DNA of 13,924 nucleotides from Hydrogenophilales bacterium (lineage in GTDB: Bacteria > Pseudomonadota > Gammaproteobacteria > Burkholderiales > Thiobacillaceae), in contig JADJYY010000034.1 in NCBI GenBank assembly GCA_016719465.1, positions 1 through 13,924 on the forward strand, read 5' to 3'. The notes under the pieces are model-generated. The model was given only the letters and a program-made list of their open reading frames with translations, made no database searches and was not told the DNA's origin. A program made the position numbers and the translations under genes. Of this stretch, positions 1 through 9,166 are shown one piece after another. Positions within the stretch are counted from its first letter, which is position 1. Every line of letters starts with the position of its first letter.

Positions 1-53
1 CAGCGTGGAAAACTTTCCAGATTTCCGGGGTAAACAGCGTCCAATAGTTACCA
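1..53 (+). repeat. Two related repeats in the IS21 left end
   Basis: Two copies of a 19-bp motif of the form CAGCGTNNAANANTTNCCA begin at 1 and 35. Thirteen of 19 positions agree. IS21-family ends usually hold several such repeats that IstA binds, so these are probably transposase sites. The outermost copy and the terminal dinucleotide lie outside the window. Confidence 0.45.
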
Positions 54-107
54 CCCCGGGGTGTGCAACCATCCGGCGTTTTTGCCGGGGAATCTGGGGT
101 GTTATCC

Positions 108-1604
108 ATGGAAGTCATAGCCGAAATCCGGCGCCGCCACCTGGTCAGCAAGGAGAGCATCAGCTCGATTGCCCGCGACCTGAAGCTCTCCCGCCAGACC
201 GTTCGCAAGCATCTGCAGACCGAGGCCGAGCCGGTCTACAGCCGCCAGAAGCAACCCGCCCCCAAGCTGGGTGAATTCCAGGCCACGCTGGAAGGCTGGC
301 TGCAAACCGAACGGCATCTCCCCAAGGCCCAGCGGCGCACCGCGCGCCGTCTGTTCGAGGGCTTGCAGGCTGAGGGCTATCGCGGCGCCTACGACAGCGT
401 GCAGCGCTTCGTGAAGCAGTGGAAGGCAAGCCAGACCCGGCCCGCCATCAAGGACGCCTTCGTGCCCCTGGTGTTCGCGCCTGGCGAGGTCGGCCAGTTC
501 GACTGGAGCCACGAGCATGTCGAGATCGACGGCGTCATGCAGACCATCAAGGTGGCCCACTTCCGCCTGGCCTACAGCCGGCAGATGTTCGTCGTCGCCT
601 ACCCCAGGGAAACCCAGGAGATGGTGCTCGACGCCCATAACCGCGCCTTCGCCTTCTTCGGCGGCGTGCCGGTTCGCATGGTCTACGACAACCTCAAGGC
701 CGTGGTCGACGCCATCCTGGTTGGCAAGGAACGCCAGTTCAACCGCCGCTTCCTGGCGCTGGCCAATCATTATCTGTTCGAGCCGGTGGCCTGCACGCCG
801 GCCTCGGGTTGGGAGAAGGGACAGGTCGAGAACCAGGTCGGCAATGTGCGGGAATGGCTGTTCACCCCGCTGGCCCGGTTTGCCAGCTTCGCCGCCCTGA
901 ACGACTGGCTGGCGACCCGCTGCCGGGAACTGGCCGAGCGCAAACACCCTGCCGAACCCGGCCGCACGATTGCCGAATGCTTTGCTCAGGAAGGCCCCCA
1001 TCTGCGCGCGATCACAGCCGCCTTCGACGGCTATGTCGAACAGATGCTGCGCGTCTCCAGCACCTGTCTGGTTCGGGTGGACCGCAACCGCTACAGCGTC
1101 CCCGCCGACCATGCCGGGAAGGCGGTGTCGGTGCGGCTCAGCGCGGAGCGGGTGCGCATCGTGGCCGAGGGTAGCGTGATTGCCGAGCATGGCCGCCGCT
1201 TCGGGCGGGACCAATTGATCTGCGATCCCTGGCATTACCTGCCGGTGCTGGAGAAGAAGCCCGGCTCACTGCGCAACGGCGCACCGTTCCTGGAGTGGGA
1301 CTTGCCGGCGCCGATCCGGGTGGTGCGGGATCGCATCCTGAAACAGCCGAAGGGGGACCGCGCCTTCGTCGAACTGCTGCTGGCCGCGCGCGAGGTGGGA
1401 CTGGAGTCCCTGCAAGTGGCGTGTGAACTGGCGCTGGAGTGTGGCGTCATCACCGCCGCCGTGGTCATGAACGAACTGCGCCGCCTGACCGCACCGCCTC
1501 GGCCCGGCGAAATCAGCCTGCCGGACCAACTCCGTTTGCAGATCGAGCCGCTGGCCGATTGCAGCCGCTACGACCATCTGCGTGGAGGCCAGTATGTCCA
1601 TTGA
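108..1604 (+). CDS. istA: IS21-family transposase IstA
   Basis: DDE transposase that cuts and joins the ends of IS21-type elements. The protein has 498 residues when started at ATG 108. A GTG at 63 would add 15 residues that do not resemble the family, so ATG 108 is preferred. Residues 1-40 form a helix-turn-helix typical of IstA (KLSRQTVRKHL). The catalytic core shows D132 in GQFDWSHEHVEI, D194 in MVYDNLKAVV and E241 in WEKGQVENQV, in the usual order and spacing. The C-terminal beta-barrel-like part, including VDRNRYSVP, is present, and length is normal for the family. Its last 11 bases overlap the istB start, which suggests translational coupling. Codon use is high-GC like the host. Confidence 0.95.
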   Translation: MEVIAEIRRRHLVSKESISSIARDLKLSRQTVRKHLQTEAEPVYSRQKQPAPKLGEFQATLEGWLQTERHLPKAQRRTARRLFEGLQAEGYRGAYDSVQRFVKQWKASQTRPAIKDAFVPLVFAPGEVGQFDWSHEHVEIDGVMQTIKVAHFRLAYSRQMFVVAYPRETQEMVLDAHNRAFAFFGGVPVRMVYDNLKAVVDAILVGKERQFNRRFLALANHYLFEPVACTPASGWEKGQVENQVGNVREWLFTPLARFASFAALNDWLATRCRELAERKHPAEPGRTIAECFAQEGPHLRAITAAFDGYVEQMLRVSSTCLVRVDRNRYSVPADHAGKAVSVRLSAERVRIVAEGSVIAEHGRRFGRDQLICDPWHYLPVLEKKPGSLRNGAPFLEWDLPAPIRVVRDRILKQPKGDRAFVELLLAAREVGLESLQVACELALECGVITAAVVMNELRRLTAPPRPGEISLPDQLRLQIEPLADCSRYDHLRGGQYVH

Positions 1605-2238
1605 TCGCCTGGCCCAACTGAAGTCGCTGCACCTCTACGGCATGGCCACCGCCTGGGGCGAACTGTTGGCTGAGGGTCCACGCCGACCGATGCAACCGGA
1701 AGCCTGGCTGGATCGCCTGATCGAAGCCGAGCAGGCCGACCGGCAAGTGCGCAGCCTGCGCTACCAGCTCAAGGCGGCGCGTTTCCCGATTCATCGCGAC
1801 CTGACCGGCATCGACTGGTCGGAGACGCCCTTGCCGCAGGCGCAGGTTCAGCAACTGGCGACGGCTGCGTTTATGGAAAGCGCCCACAACCTGATCCTGG
1901 TGGGCGGGACGGGTACCGGCAAGACCCATTTCGCCACGGCCCTGGGGGTGGCCGCGATCCATCAGGGCAAACGGGTGCGCTTCTTCAACGCGGTGGATCT
2001 GGTGAACCAACTGGAACGGGAGAAACAGCAGGGGAAGACGGGCAACCTGGCCAAGCAACTGGTGCAGATCGACGCGGTGATCCTGGATGAACTGGGCTAC
2101 TTGCCGTTCCCGGCTTCCGGCGGTGCGCTGCTGTTCCACCTGATCAGCCAGCTCTATGAGAAGACCTCGCTGATCGTCACCACCAACCTCTCCTTCGGCG
2201 AATGGGTGGTAAGCGTCCAACCCGCCCATCTGTGCTGA
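1594..2238 (+). pseudogene. istB: IS21-family helper ATPase IstB, truncated by IS66
   Basis: AAA+ ATPase partner of IstA. ATG 1594 overlaps the end of istA and gives the family's typical N-terminus (MSIDRLAQLKSLHLYGMA). Walker A is GGTGTGKT at residues 104-111, Walker B is VILDELGY near 163-170, and the sensor stretch IVTTNLSFGEW lies near 194-204. True IstB sequence stops after V205, at base 2208. The next codons read into the IS66 end and stop after nine foreign residues, giving 214 instead of about 250-265. The missing part is the C-terminal alpha-helical region of the AAA+ fold, so loss of function is likely. No remainder of istB appears on the far side of the IS66 element. Confidence 0.92.
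2209..2232 (+). repeat. IS66 left terminal inverted repeat
   Basis: Starts GTAAGCGTCCAACCCGCCCA. The first 14 bases match the reverse complement of the right end exactly, and 18 of the first 20 match. The left boundary falls exactly at the point where istB coding sequence ends. Confidence 0.9.
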
Positions 2239-2284
2239 CCCGCTGAGCCTGAGCAAGCTATATGCTTTCTTGGGGGCAGCTGAG

Positions 2285-2587
2285 ATGGCGAAGCGGCACG
2301 GGGCGGCATTCTGGCAAGGGCATCTTGCAGCGTGGCGTCAAAGCGACCTGACGCAACGAGCGTACTGCGCGCGGCACGGATTGGGAGAGCGGGCGTTCTA
2401 TCGCTGGCACCGCAGGGAGAAGGAAGCCATCGCGGCGGGGAAGGCCAGGCTCACCCTGGTCCCGGTTAGCGTTGGTACGTCCCCGATGGGCAACGTCATC
2501 CGGCTGCACAGTCCCGGGGGCTGGCGAATCGAACTGCCGGCGGGAGAAGCGCCCTGGCTGGCCGATCTGCTGAGGCAGTTGCCATGA
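2285..2587 (+). CDS. tnpA: IS66-family accessory protein TnpA
   Basis: Small helix-turn-helix protein encoded first in IS66 elements. It is needed for transposition, and its exact role is not settled. It has 100 residues from ATG 2285. A TTG at 2270 would add five residues. The N-terminal half has the family pattern: a Trp-rich helix (FWQGHLAAWRQS), LTQRAYCARHGL, then FYRWHRR. The C-terminal half has the short strand pattern VIRLHSPGGWRIELPAG seen in IS66 TnpA. The stop overlaps the tnpB start as ATGA, so the two are probably translationally coupled. Confidence 0.9.
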   Translation: MAKRHGAAFWQGHLAAWRQSDLTQRAYCARHGLGERAFYRWHRREKEAIAAGKARLTLVPVSVGTSPMGNVIRLHSPGGWRIELPAGEAPWLADLLRQLP

Positions 2588-2925
2588 TGCCGAGAGCGAA
2601 CCAGGTCTGGCTGGTGGTCGAAGCGATCGACATGCGCACTGGCATCGAGGGCCTCTCGCAGCGGATCCAGAACAGCCTGGGCCGTTCCCCCTGCGACGGC
2701 AGCGCCTATGCCTTCCGCAACCGCCGTCAGAACCGACTCAAGCTCCTCATCTGGGATGGCACCGGCGTCTGGCTTTGCCAGCGGCGCCTGCATCGCGGCC
2801 ACTTCATCTGGCCCAGCGTGGAGACCCCGGTTTGCACCCTGACGGCGGCGCAGTGGCAATGGCTCATCACCGGCGTCGATTGGCAACGCCTGGAAGCCCC
2901 GCCGCCGACCCACTGGCGCGTGTAG
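2584..2925 (+). CDS. tnpB: IS66-family Orf2 protein TnpB
   Basis: Second conserved protein of IS66 elements, 113 residues, required together with TnpA and TnpC for efficient transposition. The family signature is clear: VWLVVEAIDMRTGIEGLS near the N-terminus, then YAFRNRRQNRLKLLIWDGTGVWLCQRRL in the middle (residues about 40-68). The start ATG 2584 lies in the ATGA overlap with tnpA, and a second ATG follows directly at 2587. The stop codon lies inside an inverted repeat at 2923-2955, which separates the gene from tnpC. Confidence 0.92.
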   Translation: MMPRANQVWLVVEAIDMRTGIEGLSQRIQNSLGRSPCDGSAYAFRNRRQNRLKLLIWDGTGVWLCQRRLHRGHFIWPSVETPVCTLTAAQWQWLITGVDWQRLEAPPPTHWRV

Positions 2926-2955
2926 TCCACCTCCCTATTTGGGGAGGTTGGACTA
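2923..2955 (+). promoter_or_regulatory. Hairpin between tnpB and tnpC
   Basis: The left arm TAGTCCACCTCCC (2923-2935) pairs with the right arm GGGAGGTTGGACTA (2942-2955), with one bulged base and a six-base loop. It begins on the tnpB stop codon and lies about 70 bp before the tnpC start. No run of T follows, so a simple intrinsic terminator is not supported. It may attenuate or process the transcript and limit TnpC production, which is an inference. Confidence 0.6.
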
Positions 2956-3025
2956 CTCCCAAAGAGACTGCGTAAACCCAGCATCCACGCGGCTTTACGC
3001 GAGTTTGACCGGGTAAAATCCAAGT

Positions 3026-4603
3026 ATGGATTCGAGTACTGAACAGGCACTGGCCCTCACCGAAGCCGCGGGTGGACTCCCCGACTGGGCTCGCAACTCG
3101 GTTCAGGCGCTACTCGACCAACTCCAACAACAGGCCGCCGAAACCGCCCGGCTAAGTGCCGCTCTCAAGCATGCCGAAGCCAAGAACCAGGCCCTCACCC
3201 TCGAACTGGCCCACCTGCGCCGGCTGCGCTTTGGCGCGAAGAGTGAAGCGCTGAGCGCGGAACAGCGCGACCTGTTCCAGGAAACCCTGGAAACCGACAT
3301 CGCCGCCTGCGAGGCCGAAGCCGAACAGGCCGTCCCGGAGGCGAAGCCGTGCGCGAAGCGCGAGCGCGCCGGCCGCCAGCCTATCCCCTCGCACCTGCCG
3401 CGCATCGAACACCGGTTTGAGCCGGAATCCTGCACCTGCGGCCACTGCGGCCAGGATCTGGTCAAGATCGGCGAGGACATCAGCGAACAACTCGACGTCG
3501 AACCCGCCCGATTCTTCGTACACCGGAACATCCGCCCGCAATACGCCTGCCGTGCCTGCGAAACCATCACCGCCGCCCCCATCCCGGCCGCGATCATCGA
3601 CGGCGGCCTGGCCGCACCCGGGCTCCTGGCCTGGGTGGCGATCGGTAAATACGCCGACCACCTGCCCCTGTACCGCATCGAACAGATGGCCGCGCGCCAG
3701 CAGGTCGTCCTATCGCGCTCCACCCTGGCGGAATGGATGGGACGCGTGGGCGTGGCCCTGACCCCGCTGGCCGATCGCTTGGCCGAATTGCTCAAGCAAT
3801 CCCCCGTCCTGCATGCCGACGAGACCCCGGTGGCGCAGCTTGATCCCGGGGCGGGCAAGACCAAGCGGGCCACTCTGTGGGCCTATCACAGCAACCGCCT
3901 GGCGGCGGGGCCGCCGATCGTGGTGTTCGACTACCAGGCGAGCCGCTCGGGCCGCCATGCCAGTGACTTCCTGTCGGGATGGCAAGGCCATCTGATGGTG
4001 GACGACTACGCCGGCTACAAGGCGCTGTTCCGCTCGGGAGCCACGGAACTTGCTTGTCTGGCGCATGCGCGGCGGAAGTTCTTCGATCTGGTCGTGGCGA
4101 ACCAGAGCCCGATCGCCCAGGAGGCCCTGGCTCGGATCGGGAGGCTCTATGCCATCGAGCAGGCGGGTCGGGGGCTGGATGCCGAAGCCCGACGGGCGCT
4201 GCGGCAACGCGAGGCGAAGCCGGTTCTGGATGCGCTGTTCACCTGGCTGTATGCCACCCGGCAAAGCCTGGCGGACGGCGGCGCCACCGCAAAGGCGATC
4301 GATTACAGCCTGAAGCGTTGGGAGGCGTTGATCCGCTATGCGGATTCGGGCGACCTGCCGATCGACAACAACCCGGTGGAGAACGCGATCCGGCCGATCG
4401 CCATCGGCAAGAAGAACTGGCTGTTCGCCGGCTCGGAGCGGGCGGGGAAACGTGCCGCGGCGATTCAGACCCTGATCGGCACGGCCCGCCTCAACGGCCT
4501 CGACCCCGCCACCTGGCTGCGGGATACCCTGGAGAAGCTGCCGGCTTGGCCGAATAACCGGATCGATGAGCTGCTGCCACTACGGAACACCGCCAACTCC
4601 TGA
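3026..4603 (+). CDS. tnpC: IS66-family DDE transposase TnpC
   Basis: Main transposase of the IS66 element, 525 residues, full length. The N-terminus (about residues 25-75) is a leucine-rich coiled coil followed by LRRLRFGAKSE, the usual lead-in of this family. A zinc-binding module follows with CTCGHCG and a second pair in CRACE (about residues 137-180). The catalytic region shows the first Asp in LHADETPVA, the second in MVDDYAGYK and the Glu in IDNNPVENAIRPIAIGKKNW. The C-terminal GTARLNGLDPATWL block is also typical. The gene starts 100 bp after tnpB, with an intervening hairpin. Nothing in it looks broken. Confidence 0.95.
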   Translation: MDSSTEQALALTEAAGGLPDWARNSVQALLDQLQQQAAETARLSAALKHAEAKNQALTLELAHLRRLRFGAKSEALSAEQRDLFQETLETDIAACEAEAEQAVPEAKPCAKRERAGRQPIPSHLPRIEHRFEPESCTCGHCGQDLVKIGEDISEQLDVEPARFFVHRNIRPQYACRACETITAAPIPAAIIDGGLAAPGLLAWVAIGKYADHLPLYRIEQMAARQQVVLSRSTLAEWMGRVGVALTPLADRLAELLKQSPVLHADETPVAQLDPGAGKTKRATLWAYHSNRLAAGPPIVVFDYQASRSGRHASDFLSGWQGHLMVDDYAGYKALFRSGATELACLAHARRKFFDLVVANQSPIAQEALARIGRLYAIEQAGRGLDAEARRALRQREAKPVLDALFTWLYATRQSLADGGATAKAIDYSLKRWEALIRYADSGDLPIDNNPVENAIRPIAIGKKNWLFAGSERAGKRAAAIQTLIGTARLNGLDPATWLRDTLEKLPAWPNNRIDELLPLRNTANS

Positions 4604-4619
4604 CTTGCCGGCGTTCGTT

Positions 4620-4643
4620 CTGGTGGGACGGTTGGACGCTTAC
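4620..4643 (-). repeat. IS66 right terminal inverted repeat
   Basis: Read on the minus strand it starts GTAAGCGTCCAACCGTCCCA and mirrors the left end. It begins 16 bp after the tnpC stop. Its outermost bases supply an in-frame TAA that ends the interrupted LysR reading frame next to it. Confidence 0.9.
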
Positions 4644-4705
4644 GCCCTTGCGAAGTGGAGTTCTTCGGCAACGGCCAGGGCGCAATGCAGACGCTGCAAT
4701 TCCAT
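4644..4705 (-). pseudogene. N-terminal stub of a LysR-type regulator
   Basis: Starting at ATG 4705 on the minus strand, 21 codons read as the first helix of a LysR-type DNA-binding domain (MELQRLHC, then AVAEELHFAR). This is the classic opening of the family, normally followed by AAERLHIAQPPLS. The frame then enters the IS66 end and stops at once (GCG TAA). The remaining roughly 280 codons are absent from the window. The stub begins 14 bp after the glyA stop on the same strand, so the regulator was the next gene downstream and may have been co-transcribed with it. Identification rests on a short but distinctive stretch. Confidence 0.75.
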
Positions 4706-4719
4706 GCGCCAGTCGTCCG

Positions 4720-5991
4720 CTATCGGTACACAGGATGGCGGCGGCACAAGTTCACCACCTGTTCGCGCATCCGATCACGCACCGTCGTCAGGGCGCCGCC
4801 ACCGGCTTCAAGCGCATCCAGCACGTCGCACAGCCAACCCGCCAGTTGCTCGCACTCGGCCACGCCGAAGCCGCGTGTGGTCACGGCCGGTGTGCCGATG
4901 CGCAGCCCAGAGGTCACGAAGGGCGAGCGTGGATCGTTGGGCACTGAGTTCTTGTTCGCCGTGATGTAGGCGTCGCTCAATGCGGCGTCCGCGTCCTTGC
5001 CGGTGTAGGGCTTGGCGGACAGGTCGATCAGCATCAGATGGTTGTCGGTGCCGCCGGAGACGATTCTGTAACCGCGCTGCCGGAGCACGGCGGCCATCGC
5101 ACGGGCGTTGGTCACCACCTGGCGCTGATAGGTTTTGAACTCGGGTCGTAGCGCTTCCTTGAACGCCACCGCCTTGGCGGCAATGACGTGCATCAGCGGG
5201 CCGCCCTGGATGCCGGGGAACACGGCGGAATTGAGTTTCTTGTAGAAGTCCTCATCCTGCCCCTTGGCCAGGATGATGCCGCCGCGCGGGCCGCGCAGGG
5301 TCTTGTGGGTGGTGCTGGTCACCACATGGGCATGGGGCAGCGGGTTCGGGTATTCGCCTGCCGCCACCAGGCCGGCGACGTGGGCCATGTCCACCCAGAA
5401 GATGGCGCCCACCTTGTCGGCGATGGCGCGCATGCGCGCCCAGTCCTTGTGACGCGAATAGGCGGAGAAGCCGCCGATCAGCATCTTGGGCCGGGTTTCC
5501 AGCGCGATGCGCTCCATCTCGTCGTAGTCGATCAGTTCCGTCTCGGGGTCGAGCCCGTAGGGCACGATCTTGTAGTGGCGGCCGGAGAAGTTGGACGGAT
5601 TGCCGTGGGTCAGGTGGCCGCCTTGGGCCAGGTTCATGCCCATCACGGTGTCGCCGGGGTTGGTCAGCGCCAGGAACACCGCCGCGTTGGCCTGGGCGCC
5701 AGCATGGGGCTGGACGTTGGCGTAGTCGCAGTCGAACAGCGCCTTGACCCGCTCGATGGCCAGGCGCTCGGCCACGTCCACATACTCGCAGCCGCTGTAG
5801 TAGCGCTTGCCGGGGTAGCCTTCGGCGTACTTGTTGGTGAATACCGAGTTCTGGATGGCCATCACCAGCGGGCTGGCGTAGTTCTCGGAGGCAATCAGTT
5901 CAACGTGATCTTCCTGGCGGCGTTCTTCGCGCAGGACGGCTTCTGCCAGTTCGGGGTCGAAATCGGTGAGGGTGAGAGAGGTGTCATACAT
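4720..5991 (-). CDS. glyA: Serine hydroxymethyltransferase
   Basis: Cytosolic PLP enzyme that interconverts serine plus tetrahydrofolate with glycine plus 5,10-methylene-tetrahydrofolate. The 423 residues cover the whole family length. ATG 5991 gives the expected N-terminus (MYDTSLTLTDFDPELAEAV); longer in-frame starts lie within trpA and add unrelated residues. Visible landmarks are ELIASENYAS (31-40), the YYSGCEYVD substrate loop, D201 in WVDMAHVAGL for the PLP ring nitrogen, and K230 in STTHKTLRGPRGG as the PLP lysine. The C-terminus CRRHPVYR is complete. It is the last gene of the operon, about 10 bp after the trpA stop, with AGGA about 10 bp before the ATG. It supplies serine, the co-substrate of TrpB, although in most genomes glyA sits elsewhere. 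Confidence 0.97.
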   Translation of the reverse strand: MYDTSLTLTDFDPELAEAVLREERRQEDHVELIASENYASPLVMAIQNSVFTNKYAEGYPGKRYYSGCEYVDVAERLAIERVKALFDCDYANVQPHAGAQANAAVFLALTNPGDTVMGMNLAQGGHLTHGNPSNFSGRHYKIVPYGLDPETELIDYDEMERIALETRPKMLIGGFSAYSRHKDWARMRAIADKVGAIFWVDMAHVAGLVAAGEYPNPLPHAHVVTSTTHKTLRGPRGGIILAKGQDEDFYKKLNSAVFPGIQGGPLMHVIAAKAVAFKEALRPEFKTYQRQVVTNARAMAAVLRQRGYRIVSGGTDNHLMLIDLSAKPYTGKDADAALSDAYITANKNSVPNDPRSPFVTSGLRIGTPAVTTRGFGVAECEQLAGWLCDVLDALEAGGGALTTVRDRMREQVVNLCRRHPVYR

Positions 5992-6001
5992 GGGATTCGT
6001 C

Positions 6002-6855
6002 CTAGGGCTTGGAATATTCGGTTTTGAAGGCTTGATCCTGCTCGGGTGCGTCCTTGTCCAGTTGCCGGCGCACATCGCGGATCAGGTCACTGGCCGCCGC
6101 CAGCGCCTCGGCCGCCGGCTTGCCGGCCAGGCTTTCGATGAGCCAGGAGCCAATCACGACGGCATCGGCCACCTGGGCGATTTCCCTGGCCGTGCCGGCA
6201 TCGCGGATGCCGAACCCGACGCCGACGGGAATGCGCACGTGCTGGCGGATACGCGCCAGCGTGTCGCGTACCTGAGCAATGTCCAACGTCGTGGTGCCGG
6301 TGACGCCCTTGACGGAGACGCAATAAACATAGCCGTCGGCACGTTCGGCGATTTGCCGGATGCGCCGCTCGGTGGAGGTCGGCGCCAGCAGGAAGATCAG
6401 GTCGATGCCGTGGCGGCGCAATTGCGCCGCCAGGTCGCCGGAGACTTCAGGCGGGTAATCGACCACCAGCACGCCATCCACACCAGCGGCGGCGGCGTCC
6501 GCAGCGAAGGCGCCCGGCTGGCGCAGCAGGTCGTAGCGTTCGATGGGGTTGGCATAGCCCATCAGCACCACCGGCGTGTCGATGTCCGACTCGCGGAAGC
6601 GCCGCACTTGATCGAATACCTGCTGCAGGCCGATGCCTCGGCGCAGGGCCTCCTCGCTGGCGGCCTGGATGGTCGGACCGTCGGCCGACGGATCGGAAAA
6701 CGGCACGCCCAGTTCGATGACATCCGCTCCGGCTTCGACCAGGACGTGCATCAGTGCCGGGGTAATGTCCGCGTCGGGGTGGCCGGCGGTGACATAGGGG
6801 ATCAGCGCCTTGCGCCCCTGCTGCCGCAGGCGCGGAAAGGTCGTATCGAGCCGGC

Positions 6856-6859
<4 letters not shown>
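6002..6859 (-). CDS. trpA: Tryptophan synthase alpha chain
   Basis: Splits indole-3-glycerol phosphate into indole and glyceraldehyde 3-phosphate, and passes indole through the tunnel to TrpB in the alpha2-beta2 complex. It has 285 residues against about 268 in E. coli; the extra length is a charged C-terminal tail (QLDKDAPEQDQAF). The catalytic residues E49 (VIELGVPFSDP) and D60 (SADGPTIQ) are at their usual numbers. The phosphate-binding end of the barrel shows GVGFGIRDAGTAREI and DAVVIGSWLI. The start ATG overlaps the trpB stop as ATGA, as is common for this pair, and glyA follows about 10 bp downstream. Confidence 0.97.
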
Positions 6860-8084
<1,225 letters not shown>

Positions 8085-8088
<4 letters not shown>

Positions 8089-8354
8089 GTCGCCGGCTCC
8101 ATCTGCGCAGCCGCTTCCGCCGCTGCCGCGCCATTCACCACACTGGTGCGCAATGCGCGCGGGTCGATGCCGGCCTGTGCCAGTTCACAGGCATGGCCGA
8201 CCCGCCAGCGGATCGGCCGCTGCCGTATCCTTTGTGCGCAAGTCATCGGTGGCGGTGTCCAGATAGGGTACGGCATAGCCGTGTGCCGCAAGCAGCGGCC
8301 CCGGCATGCCGAGGTCTTCAAAATCCGGATGGCGGATGGCATGGCGGTGTTCAT
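8085..8354 (-). pseudogene. Class-I glutamine amidotransferase remnant, still open in a shifted frame
   Basis: The 89-codon frame starts on the yggS stop (ATGA) and ends on the trpB start (ATGA). Its own product, MNTAMPSAIRILK, resembles nothing I know. Reading the second frame after codon 4 gives AIRHPDFEDLG, then LLAAHGYAVPYLDTATDDL and AADPLA, a good match to the N-terminus of GuaA-type amidotransferases. The end of the original frame gives WRVGHACELAQAGIDPRAL, the usual C-terminal helix of the same family. An early one-base loss (near 8338-8342) and a large internal deletion at about 8195-8215 therefore produced it. The deletion removed the catalytic Cys and His region, roughly 140-150 codons. 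The amidotransferase activity must be gone. The two changes together restore the original frame at the 3' end, so translation can still run into trpB. Confidence 0.78.
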
Positions 8355-9166
8355 GGTTGTGGTTCCCCTGTGCTGGTTTCACCGGGCCAGTAATGGCTGT
8401 CCGGTAGCGGGCGTGCGCCGAAGATGGCCTGGCCGACTCGTACCACCGTGGCGCCTTCCTCGATGGCGATCTCAAAATCACCGGACATGCCCATCGACAA
8501 TTCATCCAGCCCGTTGCCAACGGGCGTGCTCTGCCGTAGTCGGTCGCGCAAGCTGCGCAGCAGCACGAAGCATTGGCGCACTCGCTCGGCCTCGCTGGAG
8601 AACAGTGCCAACGTCATCAGCCCGCGCACGCGTAGCGCCTTGAACGCAGGCAGCTTCTGGACGAAGGCCGGCACGTCCCCGGGGGCCAGGCCGTATTTGC
8701 TGGCCTCACCGGAGGTGTTGACCTGCACGAACACATCCAGCGAGCGCCCTTCGACTTGCAGACGGCGGTCCAGCGCCTCGGCCACGCGCAGGCTGTCCAG
8801 CGCCTGAAACTCGGCGGCGAAGCGCGCCACCAGCTTGGTCTTGTTGGTTTGCAGGTGGCCGATGACCGACCAGCGCAGGTCGGTCAGATCCTGCATGGCT
8901 TCCCATTTGCGGTAAGCCTCCTGCACCTTGTTCTCGCCCAGCATCCGGCAACCCGCCGCATGGGCTAAGCGCAAACTGGCCTCGGGTTTGGTCTTGCTAA
9001 CCGGCAGCAAACGTACCGTTGCGAAATCGCGGCCGGCGCGGCGACAGGCGGCCTCGATGCGCGCTCGTACCGCATCCAGGTTGCGCTGGAAATGCTCGAC
9101 CGTCGTGGCCTCGGGATAACGGCCGTGCTTGTCATGACGGGTCCGTGTGTCGGAAGGCACTGACAT
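8351..9166 (-). CDS. yggS: YggS-family PLP homeostasis protein
   Basis: Single-domain PLP-binding protein of the YggS/PROSC family. It has no known catalytic activity and keeps free PLP and amino-acid pools balanced. The start ATG 9166 lies in an ATGA overlap with the upstream membrane-protein gene and has a GGGGGCGAG stretch before it. The protein has 271 residues, longer than E. coli YggS (234) because of an N-terminal extension of about 20 residues and a short tail. The PLP lysine is K58 in LLPVSKTKP. Further family motifs are LGENKVQEAYRKW, WSVIGHLQTNK, VQVNTSGEASKYG, RGLMTL, LSMGMSGDFEIAIEEGATVVRVG and IFGARP. The usual neighbours pilT and proC are absent. Here it leads a run of PLP enzymes, which fits a role in cofactor supply to them. 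Confidence 0.95.
   Translation of the reverse strand: MSVPSDTRTRHDKHGRYPEATTVEHFQRNLDAVRARIEAACRRAGRDFATVRLLPVSKTKPEASLRLAHAAGCRMLGENKVQEAYRKWEAMQDLTDLRWSVIGHLQTNKTKLVARFAAEFQALDSLRVAEALDRRLQVEGRSLDVFVQVNTSGEASKYGLAPGDVPAFVQKLPAFKALRVRGLMTLALFSSEAERVRQCFVLLRSLRDRLRQSTPVGNGLDELSMGMSGDFEIAIEEGATVVRVGQAIFGARPLPDSHYWPGETSTGEPQP

Larger units (their letters stand above)
1..2208 (+). mobile_element. IS21-family insertion sequence, 3' part missing
   Basis: The segment carries istA followed by an overlapping istB, the standard two-gene layout of IS21-family elements. IstA is the DDE transposase and IstB is the AAA+ helper that promotes target choice. The left tip is not seen: the window opens inside the noncoding end, which holds repeated motifs. 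The right part, comprising the last roughly 50 codons of istB and the right inverted repeat, is gone because an IS66 element starts at 2209. Nothing after that element resumes istB. The copy should therefore be unable to move by itself, although its IstA looks intact. Confidence 0.9.
2209..4643 (+). mobile_element. Complete IS66-family insertion sequence (2435 bp)
   Basis: The element is bounded by inverted repeats beginning 5'-GTAAGCGTCCAACC, the start typical of IS66 ends. It contains tnpA, tnpB and tnpC in the standard order. Its length of 2435 bp is normal for the family. IS66 elements usually make an 8-bp target duplication. Here the eight bases before it (AATGGGTG) and after it (GCCCTTGC) differ, and the two flanks come from unrelated genes, istB on the left and a LysR regulator on the right. 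The element itself looks intact, but its surroundings were rearranged after or by transposition. Confidence 0.95.

Noticed and set aside
102..1235. 377-codon minus-strand open frame
   Set aside because: Lies wholly opposite istA, whose DDE motif and helix-turn-helix are clear. It is a GC shadow.
2201..2208. 8-bp target duplication of the IS66 element
   Set aside because: The bases before 2209 and after 4643 do not match in any register near the borders.
5188..6027. 279-codon plus-strand open frame
   Set aside because: Opposite glyA. It is rich in Val, Gly and His without domain features.
5992..6075. Longer glyA start at 6075
   Set aside because: The added 28 residues overlap the end of trpA and are unlike the family N-terminus. 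ATG 5991 gives the standard start and has an AGGA upstream.
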